A stretch of 64,000 bases of DNA from Deltaproteobacteria bacterium (GCA_016703535.1 JADJBV010000001.1:4702001-4766000), one strand, 5' to 3'. Counted from the first letter of the stretch, positions 1-9,449 are shown. Made by a program: numbers and translations. The notes: generated by a model not told the origin, from the letters alone.

Positions 1-416
1 AGCTCGGCGATGGACCGCGGCAGTTCGGCGACCTCCTGGAAGCCACCTTCGGGCTGGAGGGTTCGATCCATGGCTTGGATCCAGCGAGGTTTAGGCAGGA
101 CGCCGCCCCCTTGATCGACCTGGAGGAGCCCCGGCTCGAGGCCCAATTCGTCGAGATCTTCGGCGTAGCCCAAGAGGTAAAGCTGCCGCAGATCTTCGGC
201 CTCATAACTACGGACCAGCGGACCTGCTTCGGCCTCGACGGTGACCCCAGCGCTCCCGACCTGAACGATCAGGTAGCTGCTGGCGCCTTCAGGTGAGAAC
301 CAATGGGTCGGGTCCTGCAGGCTGCAACGGGTCAGGGCGATAAAAAGTAGGGCACCGAAGCTCCGAGTCCGGTGGTCCAGAGACCACCCCTTTGCCTTGC
401 CCGCGCCCTCCCCCAC
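1..416 (-). CDS. Partial putative lipoprotein
   Basis: The minus strand is open from the window edge back to about position 416 and reads as an envelope protein. A hydrophobic stretch ending L-T-R-C (a lipobox) is followed by an acidic, low-complexity-free region. The 3' end lies outside the window. The start is unclear: a GTG is at 414-416, but an AAAGGGG ribosome-binding-like sequence sits just before a CTG at 378-380, which would give a 19-residue signal up to the lipid-modified Cys. No family was recognised. It runs in the same direction as the CDF and TPR genes but is separated from them by about 165 bp. Confidence 0.55.
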   Translation of the reverse strand, partial: MGEGAGKAKGWSLDHRTRSFGALLFIALTRCSLQDPTHWFSPEGASSYLIVQVGSAGVTVEAEAGPLVRSYEAEDLRQLYLLGYAEDLDELGLEPGLLQVDQGGGVLPKPRWIQAMDRTLQPEGGFQEVAELPRSIAE

Positions 417-582
417 CCCGGGCCATGCTGTCTGATCCACCCAACAGGTCCAACTTGGGCAATGCGCGGCTGATGTAGGTAGCTGCGGGTGTGGTGGGTT
501 CATGGCGGACATTGGTGCTCCGGAACCACTCCCATGCTCGCGTTTTTGAGGGCCGGGATGCGCTCGCCTGCGCCGCGGTGGC

Positions 583-1509
583 TCAGGGGTTCGAGCGCTC
601 GGGGTCGAGGCCGGCGTCCAAGAAGGAGGCGGGATCCTCGAGGGGCTCGAGGTGGGTCTCGATGGTGGTGCCAGGGATCGCCGCCCGGATCTCGGCCTCG
701 ATCAGCTCCAACAGATCGTGGCCCCGCCGCACCGTCCAGGCGCCGGGCACCAACACGTGCATGCTGATGAACTGGCGTGAACCCGCTTGTCGGGTGCGCA
801 CCGCGTGAAACTGGAGCTCCGGGCCGGTGTGCCGCTCGAGGATGGTCTTCAGCTGGGTTTGCTGCACTTCGCCGAGGGCGGTGTCGAGCAGCCCCAGCGC
901 GGAACGGCGCACCAGGCGATAGCCGGTCCACAAGATGTTGACCGCCACCAAGATCGCGACGATCGGATCGAGGGGCTCCCAACCGGTGAGGGCCACCAAG
1001 CCGATCCCCGCCAACACGCCGGCCGAGGTCCACACATCGGTCATCAAGTGTTGGCCGTCGGCCTCGAGGGCGATCGATCGGTGACGACGCCCGGCCCGCA
1101 ACAGGATCAGCGCCACCACCAAGTTGATGACCGAGGCGGCCAGCGAGATCACCAGTCCCAGGCCGAGCTGCTCGAGGGGTCGAGGCGCCAGCAGGCGCGC
1201 GACGGCGGTCCACCCGATCCCTCCGGCGGCCAGGACGATCAGGACCCCTTCGGCGCCTCCCGCGAAGTATTCGGCCTTGGTGTGTCCATAGGCGTGATCA
1301 TCGTCGGGGGGGCGGGCCGCCACCTCGACGATCCACAACATCAGGATGGCCGCGGCCAGGTTGACCAAGGACTCCATGGCGTCGGAGAGGAGCCCGACCG
1401 AGCCGGTCAAGAAGTAGGCGGTCGACTTGAGGCCGATGGTCGCCAAGGCCGCCGCGATCGACAGCCAGGCATACCGGCGCAACGAAGTCGGCTCGGCCAC
1501 GGCCGCCAT
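583..1509 (-). CDS. Cation diffusion facilitator (CDF) family metal transporter
   Basis: This 308-residue inner-membrane protein should export divalent metal ions (Zn, Fe, Mn, Co or Cd) by proton exchange. The N-terminal half carries about six hydrophobic segments, including the family signature S-D-A-M-E-S in the second one. An H-A-Y-G-H motif follows, and a second metal-site motif (E-A-D-G-Q-H-L-M-T-D-V) lies further on. The C-terminal part looks like the cytoplasmic ferredoxin-like CDF domain with an H-x-V-R-T segment. The ATG at 1509 was chosen because the upstream in-frame codons lie inside the preceding gene and do not resemble a CDF. It starts 33 nt after the TPR gene stop, so the two may be cotranscribed. 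The metal cannot be assigned. Confidence 0.93.
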   Translation of the reverse strand: MAAVAEPTSLRRYAWLSIAAALATIGLKSTAYFLTGSVGLLSDAMESLVNLAAAILMLWIVEVAARPPDDDHAYGHTKAEYFAGGAEGVLIVLAAGGIGWTAVARLLAPRPLEQLGLGLVISLAASVINLVVALILLRAGRRHRSIALEADGQHLMTDVWTSAGVLAGIGLVALTGWEPLDPIVAILVAVNILWTGYRLVRRSALGLLDTALGEVQQTQLKTILERHTGPELQFHAVRTRQAGSRQFISMHVLVPGAWTVRRGHDLLELIEAEIRAAIPGTTIETHLEPLEDPASFLDAGLDPERSNP

Positions 1510-1541
1510 TCGGCCAGGGCGTGAAGAGAGAAGCAAGAAGC

Positions 1542-3782
1542 TCAGCGGGTGTCGGCTTCGACGTCCCTCAGCTTGGCCCAGATCGAGCTGCGGTCGACCG
1601 GGACGGTGGAGCTGGCCACACCCCTCGCCCCCAACAACCAAGCGACCCGATCACCCGCCAGCAGCTCGGGTTTGGTGCGTTCCAAGACCGAAATCAGGCG
1701 CTTTAGAGTTGGGGCGGTGCAGCTGCGACTGCAACTCGAGATCAACTTGACCCCGACCCCGCGCGGATCGAGGGCGCTGGAGCCAAGGGCTTTTAGGTAG
1801 GCGTTGGCGGCCTCCTCGACCCGGTCGAGCCCGAGCAGGGCTTCGGCGCGCAAGAGCTCGAGTTCGGCCTCCGCGTCACCGGCTGGTGGCGCGGGTTTGG
1901 CGTCGAGCCACGACAAGGCGGCCCCGGGTCGTCCGGTCATCAGATCTCGGCGAGCCCGGGCGCCCCGCACGAAGTAACGATCGGCGGTGGGTTGGTTCGC
2001 CAAATAACTCAACACCAACTCGGCCCGCTCGGCCTCCCCTTGGTCCAAGTAGCTTCGGGCCAGCAGCTCCGAGAGGTGCACCCGCTCCGGACCGGCTCGC
2101 TTCAAGAGCGGCAGGAGCATACTTTCGGCCCGCTGCGGGAGCCCGACCTCCAGGCACGCCTCGGCCACGATCGCTTGTTCGCCAGCCGGCAGGCGCCCGA
2201 CGATCGGCGCCAACTCCCCAGCGGCGAGATCGAGGATCGTCTCGTAACGTCCTTCTCGAGCACGCCGGCCCAACATCGAGGCGGCCAGATCTTCCTCGAG
2301 CCGCTCCATGGCCAAACGTAGGCCCGCGGGCCAGCCGGTTTCAGGGCGAAGGGCGGCGATCAAAGCCAGCGCTCGGGCCTCTTGCCCCCAATATCCGTAG
2401 AGCCGGGCCTGATCGTAGGTGCCTTCGACTCGAGCCGCGCTGCACACCGTCGGCGCCGAGAGGCGCTCCAAGGCTGACAACAACTTGTCTCGTGAGCTCT
2501 TCTTGGCGACCAGCTGCCGGAGCTCGAGGAGCTGCTCGAAGCACACGTCTGGAGGGACCACCTTCTTGTAGTGGGCCTCGGCCGCCTTCTCCCAACCCGG
2601 CTTTTGGTCGGCCACCGCCAGATCTCCCAAGCGAAGTTCGGCGTGGGCCCGCGCCCTTGGTAGCCCGTGGATCGCCGCCAACTCGAAAAGGTCGGCCGCC
2701 TCGTCCCGGGTGGCCGCCACCAACGCCAGCTCCGCACCTCGCAGCCAAAGGCTGGCGGGGATGATCTTGGGATCGACCGTCTTCTTGACCTGCCGCACCA
2801 AAGACAAGCCCAGCGCGTGTTCGCCGGCCCGTTCGGCCGCCTCGATCCGCAAGGCCCAAGCTCCACCGAGCAACTCCGGCTCCGGGGACTCGGCGACCAA
2901 CTTGGCCAACAACTCTTCTGCTTCGGCGGCGTGCCCGTTCCGCGAGTAGAGCCGCCCCAGGGTGTAGGCCAAATAGGGCGCAAGGGACTGCACCTTGAGC
3001 ATGCGATCGGCCAAGAGCAGGGTCTCGGCTTCGGCGTAGAGGCCACTTTCGATCAAGACGTTGGCGGCGATCAGCGAGGTATGAGCGTGGGCCGCCGGGT
3101 GCCGGGCCCACCGCCCAACCCGGGCCGCTTGAAAGGCCCAACGCTCGAGATCGGCGTCGACCCGTTCGTAGCGATCGAGCACGTAGCGGGCCCGCTCACC
3201 CATAACGAAGGAGCGGCAAGGTTCCTCCACCACCTGGGTGATCAACTTCGCGTGTTGTTCGGTGGACAACTTCGCACCGTTCTTCAGCAGCTGCTCCGCG
3301 GGCCCTCGGGTCGGGCAAGGGTGGACCTTGGGCAGGGGCGGCAGCGCCGCCGGCGCCACCGCTATGGGGATCAACGTCGGGATGCGGCCGATCAGCTCCT
3401 CGGGATGAAGCGGGGGCGGCGCCAAGGGTTCGCTGATGGTGACCGAAAGGCGCCCGCTCTTTTTCGCGATCTGGGCCCTCACCGCCAGGCCGGGTTGGGT
3501 CAAATCAATCGCGATCGACCAGGTGTCAGCGCCGGCGGCGATCCGCCGTGCGCCCTTGGCCAAGGTCCCCCGTTGGCGATCGAGGACCTCGACCAGATCT
3601 TGGTTCGGGTGACGGACCTCCAAGATGGCGACTTGGTCGCCCAGGGTGTGGCGCACGCGCACCTCGGAGCGTGGGGAGAGGTGAGCTTCCAACACCTGAG
3701 CGTCGAGAGGCGCCGCCAACGTTGAGGTGGGGAGCAAGAGCCCGAGGGCCCAGCCGAAGAACAAACGACGGACGGACGACAC
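1542..3782 (-). CDS. Exported TPR-repeat protein
   Basis: A 746-residue protein with a clear N-terminal signal peptide (basic start, hydrophobic core, cleavage near A-A-P around residue 24). A short beta-rich region follows (about residues 25-120), reminiscent of an AMIN-like domain. The long C-terminal part is Ala/Leu/Glu-rich with repeated helix pairs typical of tetratricopeptide repeats (for example around G-L-Y-A-E-A-E-T-L-L and N-G-H-A-A-E-A-E-E-L-L). Such proteins act as periplasmic scaffolds, for instance in gliding or envelope assembly, but no specific role can be given. It lies directly upstream of the CDF transporter on the same strand. Confidence 0.8.
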   Translation of the reverse strand: MSSVRRLFFGWALGLLLPTSTLAAPLDAQVLEAHLSPRSEVRVRHTLGDQVAILEVRHPNQDLVEVLDRQRGTLAKGARRIAAGADTWSIAIDLTQPGLAVRAQIAKKSGRLSVTISEPLAPPPLHPEELIGRIPTLIPIAVAPAALPPLPKVHPCPTRGPAEQLLKNGAKLSTEQHAKLITQVVEEPCRSFVMGERARYVLDRYERVDADLERWAFQAARVGRWARHPAAHAHTSLIAANVLIESGLYAEAETLLLADRMLKVQSLAPYLAYTLGRLYSRNGHAAEAEELLAKLVAESPEPELLGGAWALRIEAAERAGEHALGLSLVRQVKKTVDPKIIPASLWLRGAELALVAATRDEAADLFELAAIHGLPRARAHAELRLGDLAVADQKPGWEKAAEAHYKKVVPPDVCFEQLLELRQLVAKKSSRDKLLSALERLSAPTVCSAARVEGTYDQARLYGYWGQEARALALIAALRPETGWPAGLRLAMERLEEDLAASMLGRRAREGRYETILDLAAGELAPIVGRLPAGEQAIVAEACLEVGLPQRAESMLLPLLKRAGPERVHLSELLARSYLDQGEAERAELVLSYLANQPTADRYFVRGARARRDLMTGRPGAALSWLDAKPAPPAGDAEAELELLRAEALLGLDRVEEAANAYLKALGSSALDPRGVGVKLISSCSRSCTAPTLKRLISVLERTKPELLAGDRVAWLLGARGVASSTVPVDRSSIWAKLRDVEADTR

Positions 3783-3881
3783 CGGCCAACATGGTTACAA
3801 GGCCAGTGCCAAAGCCGGAGCCTGATGAAGTGACGTCTCGAGATCGAACGCTGTCGAGGTTTTGACAGCCCAAAAACACGA

Positions 3882-3912
3882 AAGCCCCGCGTGCACTAGG
3901 CTCGCGGGGCTT
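3882..3912 (-). terminator. Rho-independent terminator of the RRM gene
   Basis: An inverted repeat with a 10-bp stem (AAGCCCCGCG and its complement) and an 11-nt loop. On the minus strand it is followed by a T-rich stretch containing TTTTT. It lies about 45 nt past the stop of the RNA-binding protein gene and fits an intrinsic terminator for it. Confidence 0.8.
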
Positions 3913-3954
3913 CCGTACCGGCCCGCCGACTTTTATCGGCAGATCGGGTGTGGA

Positions 3955-4287
3955 CTAGTAGCGACCGCGGCCGCCTCCGCCGCCTCGATCACCACCGCGG
4001 CCACCGCCGCCGCCACCACCGCCGCCGCCACGGGGCCCGCGCTCCTGGGCCTCGTTGACCTTGAGGGTCCGGCCGCCGACGCTCTGGCCGTCCAGCGCCG
4101 AGATCGCCGCCTGAGCGTCCGCCGCCGACCCCATGGTCACGAAAGCGAAGCCCCGAGGACGACCGGTTTCCCGGTCCATCATGATCGCAACCTCAGTCAC
4201 CTGACGGCCGTCCGCGGAGAAAACGTCGCGGAGCTCCTCCTCAGTGGTGTTGTAAGAGAGGTTGCCAACGTAGAGTCTGTTGCCCAT
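3955..4287 (-). CDS. Glycine-rich RRM RNA-binding protein
   Basis: A 110-residue protein with one RNA-recognition motif (residues about 3-80) and a Gly/Arg-rich tail. RNP2 is L-Y-V-G-N-L and RNP1 is R-G-F-A-F-V-T-M, both intact. This is the bacterial Rbp family known from cyanobacteria and many Myxococcota, where members bind single-stranded RNA and are often cold-induced. The ATG at 4287 begins the RRM; an upstream in-frame ATG would add 13 unrelated residues. The roughly 150 bp upstream are AT-rich for this window and contain a TTGACA hexamer on the minus strand (4405-4410), so a long 5' leader is possible. A strong terminator follows. It appears monocistronic. Confidence 0.93.
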   Translation of the reverse strand: MGNRLYVGNLSYNTTEEELRDVFSADGRQVTEVAIMMDRETGRPRGFAFVTMGSAADAQAAISALDGQSVGGRTLKVNEAQERGPRGGGGGGGGGGRGGDRGGGGGRGRY

Positions 4288-4438
4288 TTGCCAATGTCCT
4301 TCCGTAGCGAAAGCGTTTGCCGACAAGCTTCCTCAGGAAGGTCATCTGCACAAACTGGTGAGCCTCGCTCCTCTCCCGTCCGGCAGAATTAATCCAGTGC
4401 AAATTGTCAAAGCCTTTTAGGTTAGTGATTCAGAGCAC

Positions 4439-5278
4439 TTACGGCGCATCTGGGCCGGAAAAGGCCTGGTTTGGCTTGGTCCCGAGGGCCAACCAGGCCG
4501 ACATTTTGACCTCCACCGGGCCCGGATGGGCCTCCCCGAGCCTCCGACGGAGCCCCTCCACCACCGGCGCGAAGGCCTCTTTGCCCAGCCGGTGTTCGAG
4601 CAAAACCAGGGGCGCCATCGATCGCAGGAGGCTGCTCACCAGCACTTCGCTCGAGGGCGCCACGAAGCCGTGACGGCGCGACTCGACCTGGACTTGGAAC
4701 CCGGCGGCGCTCATCTCGCGGCGCAGATCTTCCGGATCGATCAACGGACCCTTGCCATCCCCGAAGGGGAGCTGGGGCAACTCGGCGGCCAAGGCCGAAA
4801 AGAGGTCGGCCATGACCGGGACGGTGCTCATCGGATGCCAGCTGGACACGACCGCTCGACCGCCGGGGCGCAACACCCGATGAAGTTCGGAGAAGCCGCG
4901 GGCTCGATCCGGGAAGAACATCAGGCCGAACATCGAGCAGGCCAGATCGAACTGGCCCTCGGCATAAGGGAGCGCTTGCCCGTCGCCGTGTCGAACTTCG
5001 ACGTTGGAGAGCCCGGCTTGGCCGACCCGCACCTCGAGCTCCTTCAACATCAACTCGGAGAAGTCGAGGGCCGCCACGAATGATGCGGAACGGGCCGCTT
5101 GGATGGTCAAGGAGCCGGGCCCACAAGCGACGTCGATCAATCGTTCGCCGTCCCGGAGTTTGGCCAACGCCAACGCATCGGCCGCGAAGGCCGCGAAGCT
5201 GTCGAAGTTGATCTCGGCATAGCCATTGGCCACCAGATCCCAAGCCAAAGGTTCGGCCAACGGTGACGGAGCGCTCAT
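4439..5278 (-). CDS. Class I SAM-dependent methyltransferase
   Basis: 279 residues with a Rossmann-fold methyltransferase core of the Methyltransf_11/UbiE type. Motif I is D-V-A-C-G-P-G-S-L (about residues 49-57), an acidic ribose-binding residue follows the second strand (A-L-D-F-S-E), and motif II/III regions read H-G-D-G-Q-A-L-P-Y and L-R-P-G-G-R. The substrate is unknown; UbiE-like enzymes methylate quinones, lipids or small metabolites. There is no signal peptide, so it is cytoplasmic. It is 17 nt downstream of the next gene on the same strand (stop at 5296), so the two may form an operon. Confidence 0.88.
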   Translation of the reverse strand: MSAPSPLAEPLAWDLVANGYAEINFDSFAAFAADALALAKLRDGERLIDVACGPGSLTIQAARSASFVAALDFSELMLKELEVRVGQAGLSNVEVRHGDGQALPYAEGQFDLACSMFGLMFFPDRARGFSELHRVLRPGGRAVVSSWHPMSTVPVMADLFSALAAELPQLPFGDGKGPLIDPEDLRREMSAAGFQVQVESRRHGFVAPSSEVLVSSLLRSMAPLVLLEHRLGKEAFAPVVEGLRRRLGEAHPGPVEVKMSAWLALGTKPNQAFSGPDAP

Positions 5279-5295
5279 CCGCTCGGACTATCACA

Positions 5296-6243
5296 TCAGG
5301 GTTGAACTTGCGGAGCCGTCGCCCAAAAGAGGATGGCCTCGGCCATGGTCGACCGAGAGACCTTGGCCAACCCCGGCAGCTGGGTGGCGACGGCCCCGAC
5401 GGCGTGCGCGGTGGCGGTCAGGCGCCAGGCCAACAGCTCATCCCCCATGGCCCGGGCCGCGCCGATCCCAAAGGCGGTCGCCGCCGCGCCGACGCCTTCG
5501 ACGATCGGGCCCGAGTCGATGTCGGCCCGACGCTCCACCCCGGGGGGCCACTCGCGAAAGCCGACCAACACCCCCCGATCCACCAAATATTGGGCTCGAT
5601 ACTGCGCCCACCACTGGGCCGCCAAGTTTGGATCCGCCTCGGCCAGGTAACGGATCGAATAGGAGAGCGCACAACCGCGAGGCAACTTCCCAGTGCCGCG
5701 CCCGTTGACCTCGGACCACGGCAGTTGAGTCGATGGGTCGATGGCCCGATCCAGGATGCGCTCGGTAAACGCCGCCGACACCGGGGCCAAGGTGTGGCCT
5801 TGATGAGCGTGATCGTAGCGATGAAGCCCGGCCAAGGTGGCGGCCTGATCCGCGGGCCAACGATCTTTGGGGCCCGGATAACTGGGCAGGTGGTGATCCG
5901 GATCGGCGAGGCTACCGGCGGCCAACAACTCGGCCAAGGTTTGGTGGCGCTTCGGATCCAGGCAGGGCCCGGTTCGATCGCCGGCGCCCAAGATCAGGAG
6001 CAGGTGGGTCTGGGCCAAGCCCGTTTGGGCCGGCAGGCGCCGGGCCCGCCGGTAGACCCGCTCGACGCAGGCCCGGGCCGCCGCCGGATCTTCGTGGGCC
6101 CGGGCCGCGCAGCCGTCGGCCAAGTGGGACAAGGTGATCATCCGGAAGCCTTTGGGGGTCCCGACAAAAGCCCCGCCCTCCAGGACCGACTCCAGGCCGG
6201 GGGAAAGGGGCAAGGCCGCCAACAACAAGGTCCACGCCAACAT
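5296..6243 (-). CDS. Secreted protein of unknown function
   Basis: 315 residues beginning with a short signal peptide (hydrophobic core L-L-L-A-A-L-P-L, cleavage after about residue 16). The mature part is rich in helices and Trp/His. One conserved-looking stretch reads D-I-D-S-G-P-I-V-E-G-V-G, followed by an Ala/Gly-rich helix. The helical pattern could suit an alpha/alpha-toroid fold, but this is a weak impression and no enzyme family can be named. The ATG at 6243 was chosen because it starts the signal peptide; longer upstream readings run into the divergent gene. It precedes the methyltransferase gene. Confidence 0.65.
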   Translation of the reverse strand: MLAWTLLLAALPLSPGLESVLEGGAFVGTPKGFRMITLSHLADGCAARAHEDPAAARACVERVYRRARRLPAQTGLAQTHLLLILGAGDRTGPCLDPKRHQTLAELLAAGSLADPDHHLPSYPGPKDRWPADQAATLAGLHRYDHAHQGHTLAPVSAAFTERILDRAIDPSTQLPWSEVNGRGTGKLPRGCALSYSIRYLAEADPNLAAQWWAQYRAQYLVDRGVLVGFREWPPGVERRADIDSGPIVEGVGAAATAFGIGAARAMGDELLAWRLTATAHAVGAVATQLPGLAKVSRSTMAEAILFWATAPQVQP

Positions 6244-6411
6244 CCCCCGTCCAACCCCCGGGGTAGCGGCCGCCGATTCCTTGAGTGCAGGGGCCGCACT
6301 CTGGACGGGCAGCCCTTGCGCATCCAGACCCCGGACCCTCGCCGACCCCGGTGGGCCCCCGGGTGAGTGGATGGAGGTCCACGTGGCACGGGCCCTGCAA
6401 AAGGACCCCGT

Positions 6412-7899
6412 ATGGCCAATACCTCGGTTCAACGTCGCGAGTTTGTGGAGGCGCTCCAGAGCACCTCCTTGGCGGTCTCTGACCTGAAGGCCGACAGTCG
6501 AATGGAGGGCGTGGACGTCGACGCCGCCGATCTCAACCACGACGGCAACATCAGCGGCACCCGGGAAGCCGGCGCCCTCTTCGACCAGGTCGATCGCCTG
6601 GACCAGGATGGCAGCTTGAACTCGCTGCGGACCGTCCACGACGGCACCGCAACCGCGGTGGCCCCGGCGGTGGCCGCGGTCGGTGATCTCGCCCGAGCGC
6701 CCGGGCTGCAGCGCAAAGGCCGAGCCGCCGAACCGGGCAACGACGACATCCTCTTCGTCGGCATGCGGCGAGAGACCCAAGGTGAAGCCCAGGCGCTTTC
6801 GGCGAGGGGCGCGGGTCGCTTCAACGTGACCAACATCGGATCGACCGACAACTCGATCACCGTCGGATCTCAGACCTACGATCTGTCGACCAACGCTGGC
6901 GTCCGCAGCTTCGCCGACTCTTTAGGGTTGCCGCAGGCCCAAGCCGACAAGGTCCACGACGCGATCCTCTCCAACCCCACGGATGGCCGCGCCGAGTTGG
7001 GCCAGCTGGCGGTGGTCCTGGCCCGAGGTGAAAACGGCGGGACCATCCCTTCTCGATTGGTGTTGAGTGGTCACCACGCCGGCGGCCAGTTCTTTGGCGA
7101 CCGAGGCCACCTGAGTGATCGATCGCTGCAGGACTTGGCCCGGGCCATGCCCCGGGGTGCCGCCCAGATCGAAGATCTCCACCTGGCGGGTTGTTACTCC
7201 TATGGTCGCGCCCAGCTGGACGCCTGGCGCGAGGCCTTCCCCAGTCTGCAGACCGCCTGGGGCTACAACCACACCGCGCCGGCGGCGGGATCAGGCGCCG
7301 AAACCCACGAGGCCCAGTGGGAAGCGGCAACGCGAGGCCGAGTGGGGGTCCTCAACCGCTCGACGGCCCGGGGCACGTCGGTGGACTCGGAGGTGATCGT
7401 CTGGAGCCAACAAGGAGGCTTTCAGTCGGCGAACCCACCTGGCACCTTGGCCGACGCCCGGGCCCGGGTCACCAACGATCAAGCCGCCTTCGACTCGGCG
7501 TTTTCAGGCGCCACCCGGATCACCGACGCCCACTCGGGCCCGGTGCGGGACTACTACAGCAACCTCAACGACCTGCTGGATCGCTCGGATCTGCCGGCCA
7601 ACGAACGACCGGCCTTGGAACAGAAGCGAGATCAAGCGATCCGCTTGCTCTATTACCCGGACATCTCCAAGGGCTTCCAGGCCACCCACGGCGGCACGGT
7701 GGCGGCGGGCTACACCGCGGCGGGCCGAACCGCGCCCGACTTTTCGAAGTTGAGCCGGGCTGACGCCAACCGGGAGATCAACGACTTCTTGACCCGCACC
7801 CAAGGTTCAACCGACCCGGCGGTGTTGGCGGCCCGGTCTCGACTGACCGAACTGCGGGACCTGACGCCCAGCGCCATCCCCCTCAACTGGATCCACTAA
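6412..7899 (+). CDS. Putative clan CD (caspase/CHAT-like) protease with EF-hand-like loop
   Basis: A 495-residue protein without a signal peptide. Near the N-terminus is a degenerate EF-hand-like loop, D-L-N-H-D-G-N-I-S-G (about residues 40-49), with a second acidic loop near 61-70. In the middle, a hydrophobic strand leads to S-G-H-H (His 221/222), and about 40 residues later another strand leads to L-A-G-C-Y-S-Y-G (Cys 261). This His-then-Cys arrangement with the same flanking pattern is typical of clan CD peptidases (caspases, CHAT, gingipain). The family is inferred. The start is supported by AAAAGGA seven nt upstream of ATG. It is divergent from the secreted protein gene and convergent with the GMC gene. 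No adjacent substrate gene is obvious. Confidence 0.6.
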   Translation: MANTSVQRREFVEALQSTSLAVSDLKADSRMEGVDVDAADLNHDGNISGTREAGALFDQVDRLDQDGSLNSLRTVHDGTATAVAPAVAAVGDLARAPGLQRKGRAAEPGNDDILFVGMRRETQGEAQALSARGAGRFNVTNIGSTDNSITVGSQTYDLSTNAGVRSFADSLGLPQAQADKVHDAILSNPTDGRAELGQLAVVLARGENGGTIPSRLVLSGHHAGGQFFGDRGHLSDRSLQDLARAMPRGAAQIEDLHLAGCYSYGRAQLDAWREAFPSLQTAWGYNHTAPAAGSGAETHEAQWEAATRGRVGVLNRSTARGTSVDSEVIVWSQQGGFQSANPPGTLADARARVTNDQAAFDSAFSGATRITDAHSGPVRDYYSNLNDLLDRSDLPANERPALEQKRDQAIRLLYYPDISKGFQATHGGTVAAGYTAAGRTAPDFSKLSRADANREINDFLTRTQGSTDPAVLAARSRLTELRDLTPSAIPLNWIH

Positions 7900-7924
7900 A
7901 TAGACGGTATTGAGTGGATTACAC

Positions 7925-9448
7925 TCAAGACTTCCAGTGCTGCGTCCAACGTTCGCTGACCAAGTGGGCGATGCCGTAGATGGTCTCTTGGGGGTTGACG
8001 CCCAAGCTGGTCGGGAAGATCGAGCCGTCGCAGACGTGCAGGTTGCTGATCCGGTGATGCCGCAGGTCGCCGGAGCGCACCACCGAACGACCCACCTCAC
8101 CGACCATGGCCCCGCCCATTACGTGGGCCGAAAACACCGCGACCTTGCCGGGCCCCAGCGGGTGGTCCTCCAGCGAAGCCAAGGCCCCTTCCGAAGAGAT
8201 CCGGAGCGCCGGATCGTGCCCGGTCTGGACCCACTCGGCCCCCGCCGCCAGATCCACGCGCACCAAGGTCCGCAAGCCCTCTTGCAGCGCCTCCCAGATC
8301 CGAGGCGGTAAAACGTAGTCCAGGACGGGGGCGCCGCTGGGCCGCAGCTCGACGGTGCCGCCTGTTTCTTCGGGTGAAAAGCCGTCGATGGCGATCGCCA
8401 GGTGGGCGGTCAGTTGGGGCAACTCGACCATCGTCGAACGATGGGCTTCGCCGAAGCCGGTCGCGGCCAGGGCCAACATCATCGGGTGGGCCGGGGCCGC
8501 CTCCAGGAAAAATCCGGCCCGTTCACCGCGGTGGGCGAAGTGGTGGCTGGCCACCGACTGGGGCGCGCCATAAAAAGCCTGCACCGGCTCCCGGAAACGA
8601 GCGCTGGTGGCGATCACGGGGTGGAGGAAGGTGCGCCGACCGGTGAAGGCGTCGCCCAGGCCCGAACGCAACAACACCGCCGGCGTGTTGATTGCGCCGC
8701 CGGCCAAGACCACCCGTTCGGCCGCGAAGCTGAGTTGGCGCCCGGTGGGACCCGCTTCGCTCAACTCCGAACACTCGATGGCCACCACCCGATCGCCGTC
8801 GGTGCGCAGCCGATCGACCCGGCACCGATAAACGACGGTGGCGCCGTGTTCGACGGCCTCCGGGAGGTAGGTGACCAACATCGACTGTTTGGCGTCCACC
8901 GGGCAGCCCATGCCGCAGTACCCGCTCCGAAAGCAGTTCTTGACGTTGCGTTTGGTGACCTCGATCGAATAACCGAGCTTTTCGCAGCCGTCCCAGAGCA
9001 AGCGGTTGTTGCGGTTGCTCTCCTCCAAGGGGATGGGCTGGATGTTGAGCCGGGCCTCGACCGCCTCAAAGTGGGGGCGCAGCTCGGCCGCGCCAAACTC
9101 CTGGACGCCGTGGACCTTCTGCCAGTGGTCCAACACCAAGTCGGGGGTGCGAAAGCTGGTGGTCCAGTTGATCACGGTGCTGCCGCCGACGGCGCGGCCT
9201 TGGAGGATGGCGATGCCGAGGTCTTTGGTCGCCCGGGTGCCGCTCTCTTGATAAAGCTGCGGGAAGGCCTCGTCCTCCCGCATGCGAAAGTTTCGCTTTT
9301 GGTAGTGGCCACCTTCTTCCAGGACCACCACCTCAAAACCCGCCGCCGCCAGCCGAGCGGCCGCCACCGCGCCGCCAGCGCCCGATCCGATCACCACCAC
9401 CTGCACACTTTTGGGCGGCGTCCACTCGGCGGCGCTTACGAACGGCAT
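7925..9448 (-). CDS. GMC-family FAD-dependent oxidoreductase
   Basis: 507 residues. The N-terminal dinucleotide-binding motif G-S-G-A-G-G-A-V-A-A is followed by the FAD ribose contact V-L-E-E-G and the G-R-A-V-G-G-S-T-x-x-N signature of GMC oxidoreductases. The C-terminal GMC domain contains S-A-H-V-M-G-G-A and D-G-S-I-F-P-T-S-L-G-V-N-P. A Cys-rich stretch, Y-C-G-M-G-C-P, in the middle is seen in the alcohol/sugar/sterol-type members. It probably oxidises an alcohol or sugar, with electrons passing to a membrane carrier. It starts 1 nt after the stop of the Tat-signal gene, with GGAGG upstream, so the two are translationally coupled and probably act as one complex. Confidence 0.92.
   Translation of the reverse strand: MPFVSAAEWTPPKSVQVVVIGSGAGGAVAAARLAAAGFEVVVLEEGGHYQKRNFRMREDEAFPQLYQESGTRATKDLGIAILQGRAVGGSTVINWTTSFRTPDLVLDHWQKVHGVQEFGAAELRPHFEAVEARLNIQPIPLEESNRNNRLLWDGCEKLGYSIEVTKRNVKNCFRSGYCGMGCPVDAKQSMLVTYLPEAVEHGATVVYRCRVDRLRTDGDRVVAIECSELSEAGPTGRQLSFAAERVVLAGGAINTPAVLLRSGLGDAFTGRRTFLHPVIATSARFREPVQAFYGAPQSVASHHFAHRGERAGFFLEAAPAHPMMLALAATGFGEAHRSTMVELPQLTAHLAIAIDGFSPEETGGTVELRPSGAPVLDYVLPPRIWEALQEGLRTLVRVDLAAGAEWVQTGHDPALRISSEGALASLEDHPLGPGKVAVFSAHVMGGAMVGEVGRSVVRSGDLRHHRISNLHVCDGSIFPTSLGVNPQETIYGIAHLVSERWTQHWKS
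8272..8285. repeat. Dispersed palindrome GCAAG-N4-CTTGC (within GMC gene)
   Basis: Exact copy, centre CCCT. One of at least nine in the window. Confidence 0.85.
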
Positions 9449-9449
9449 C

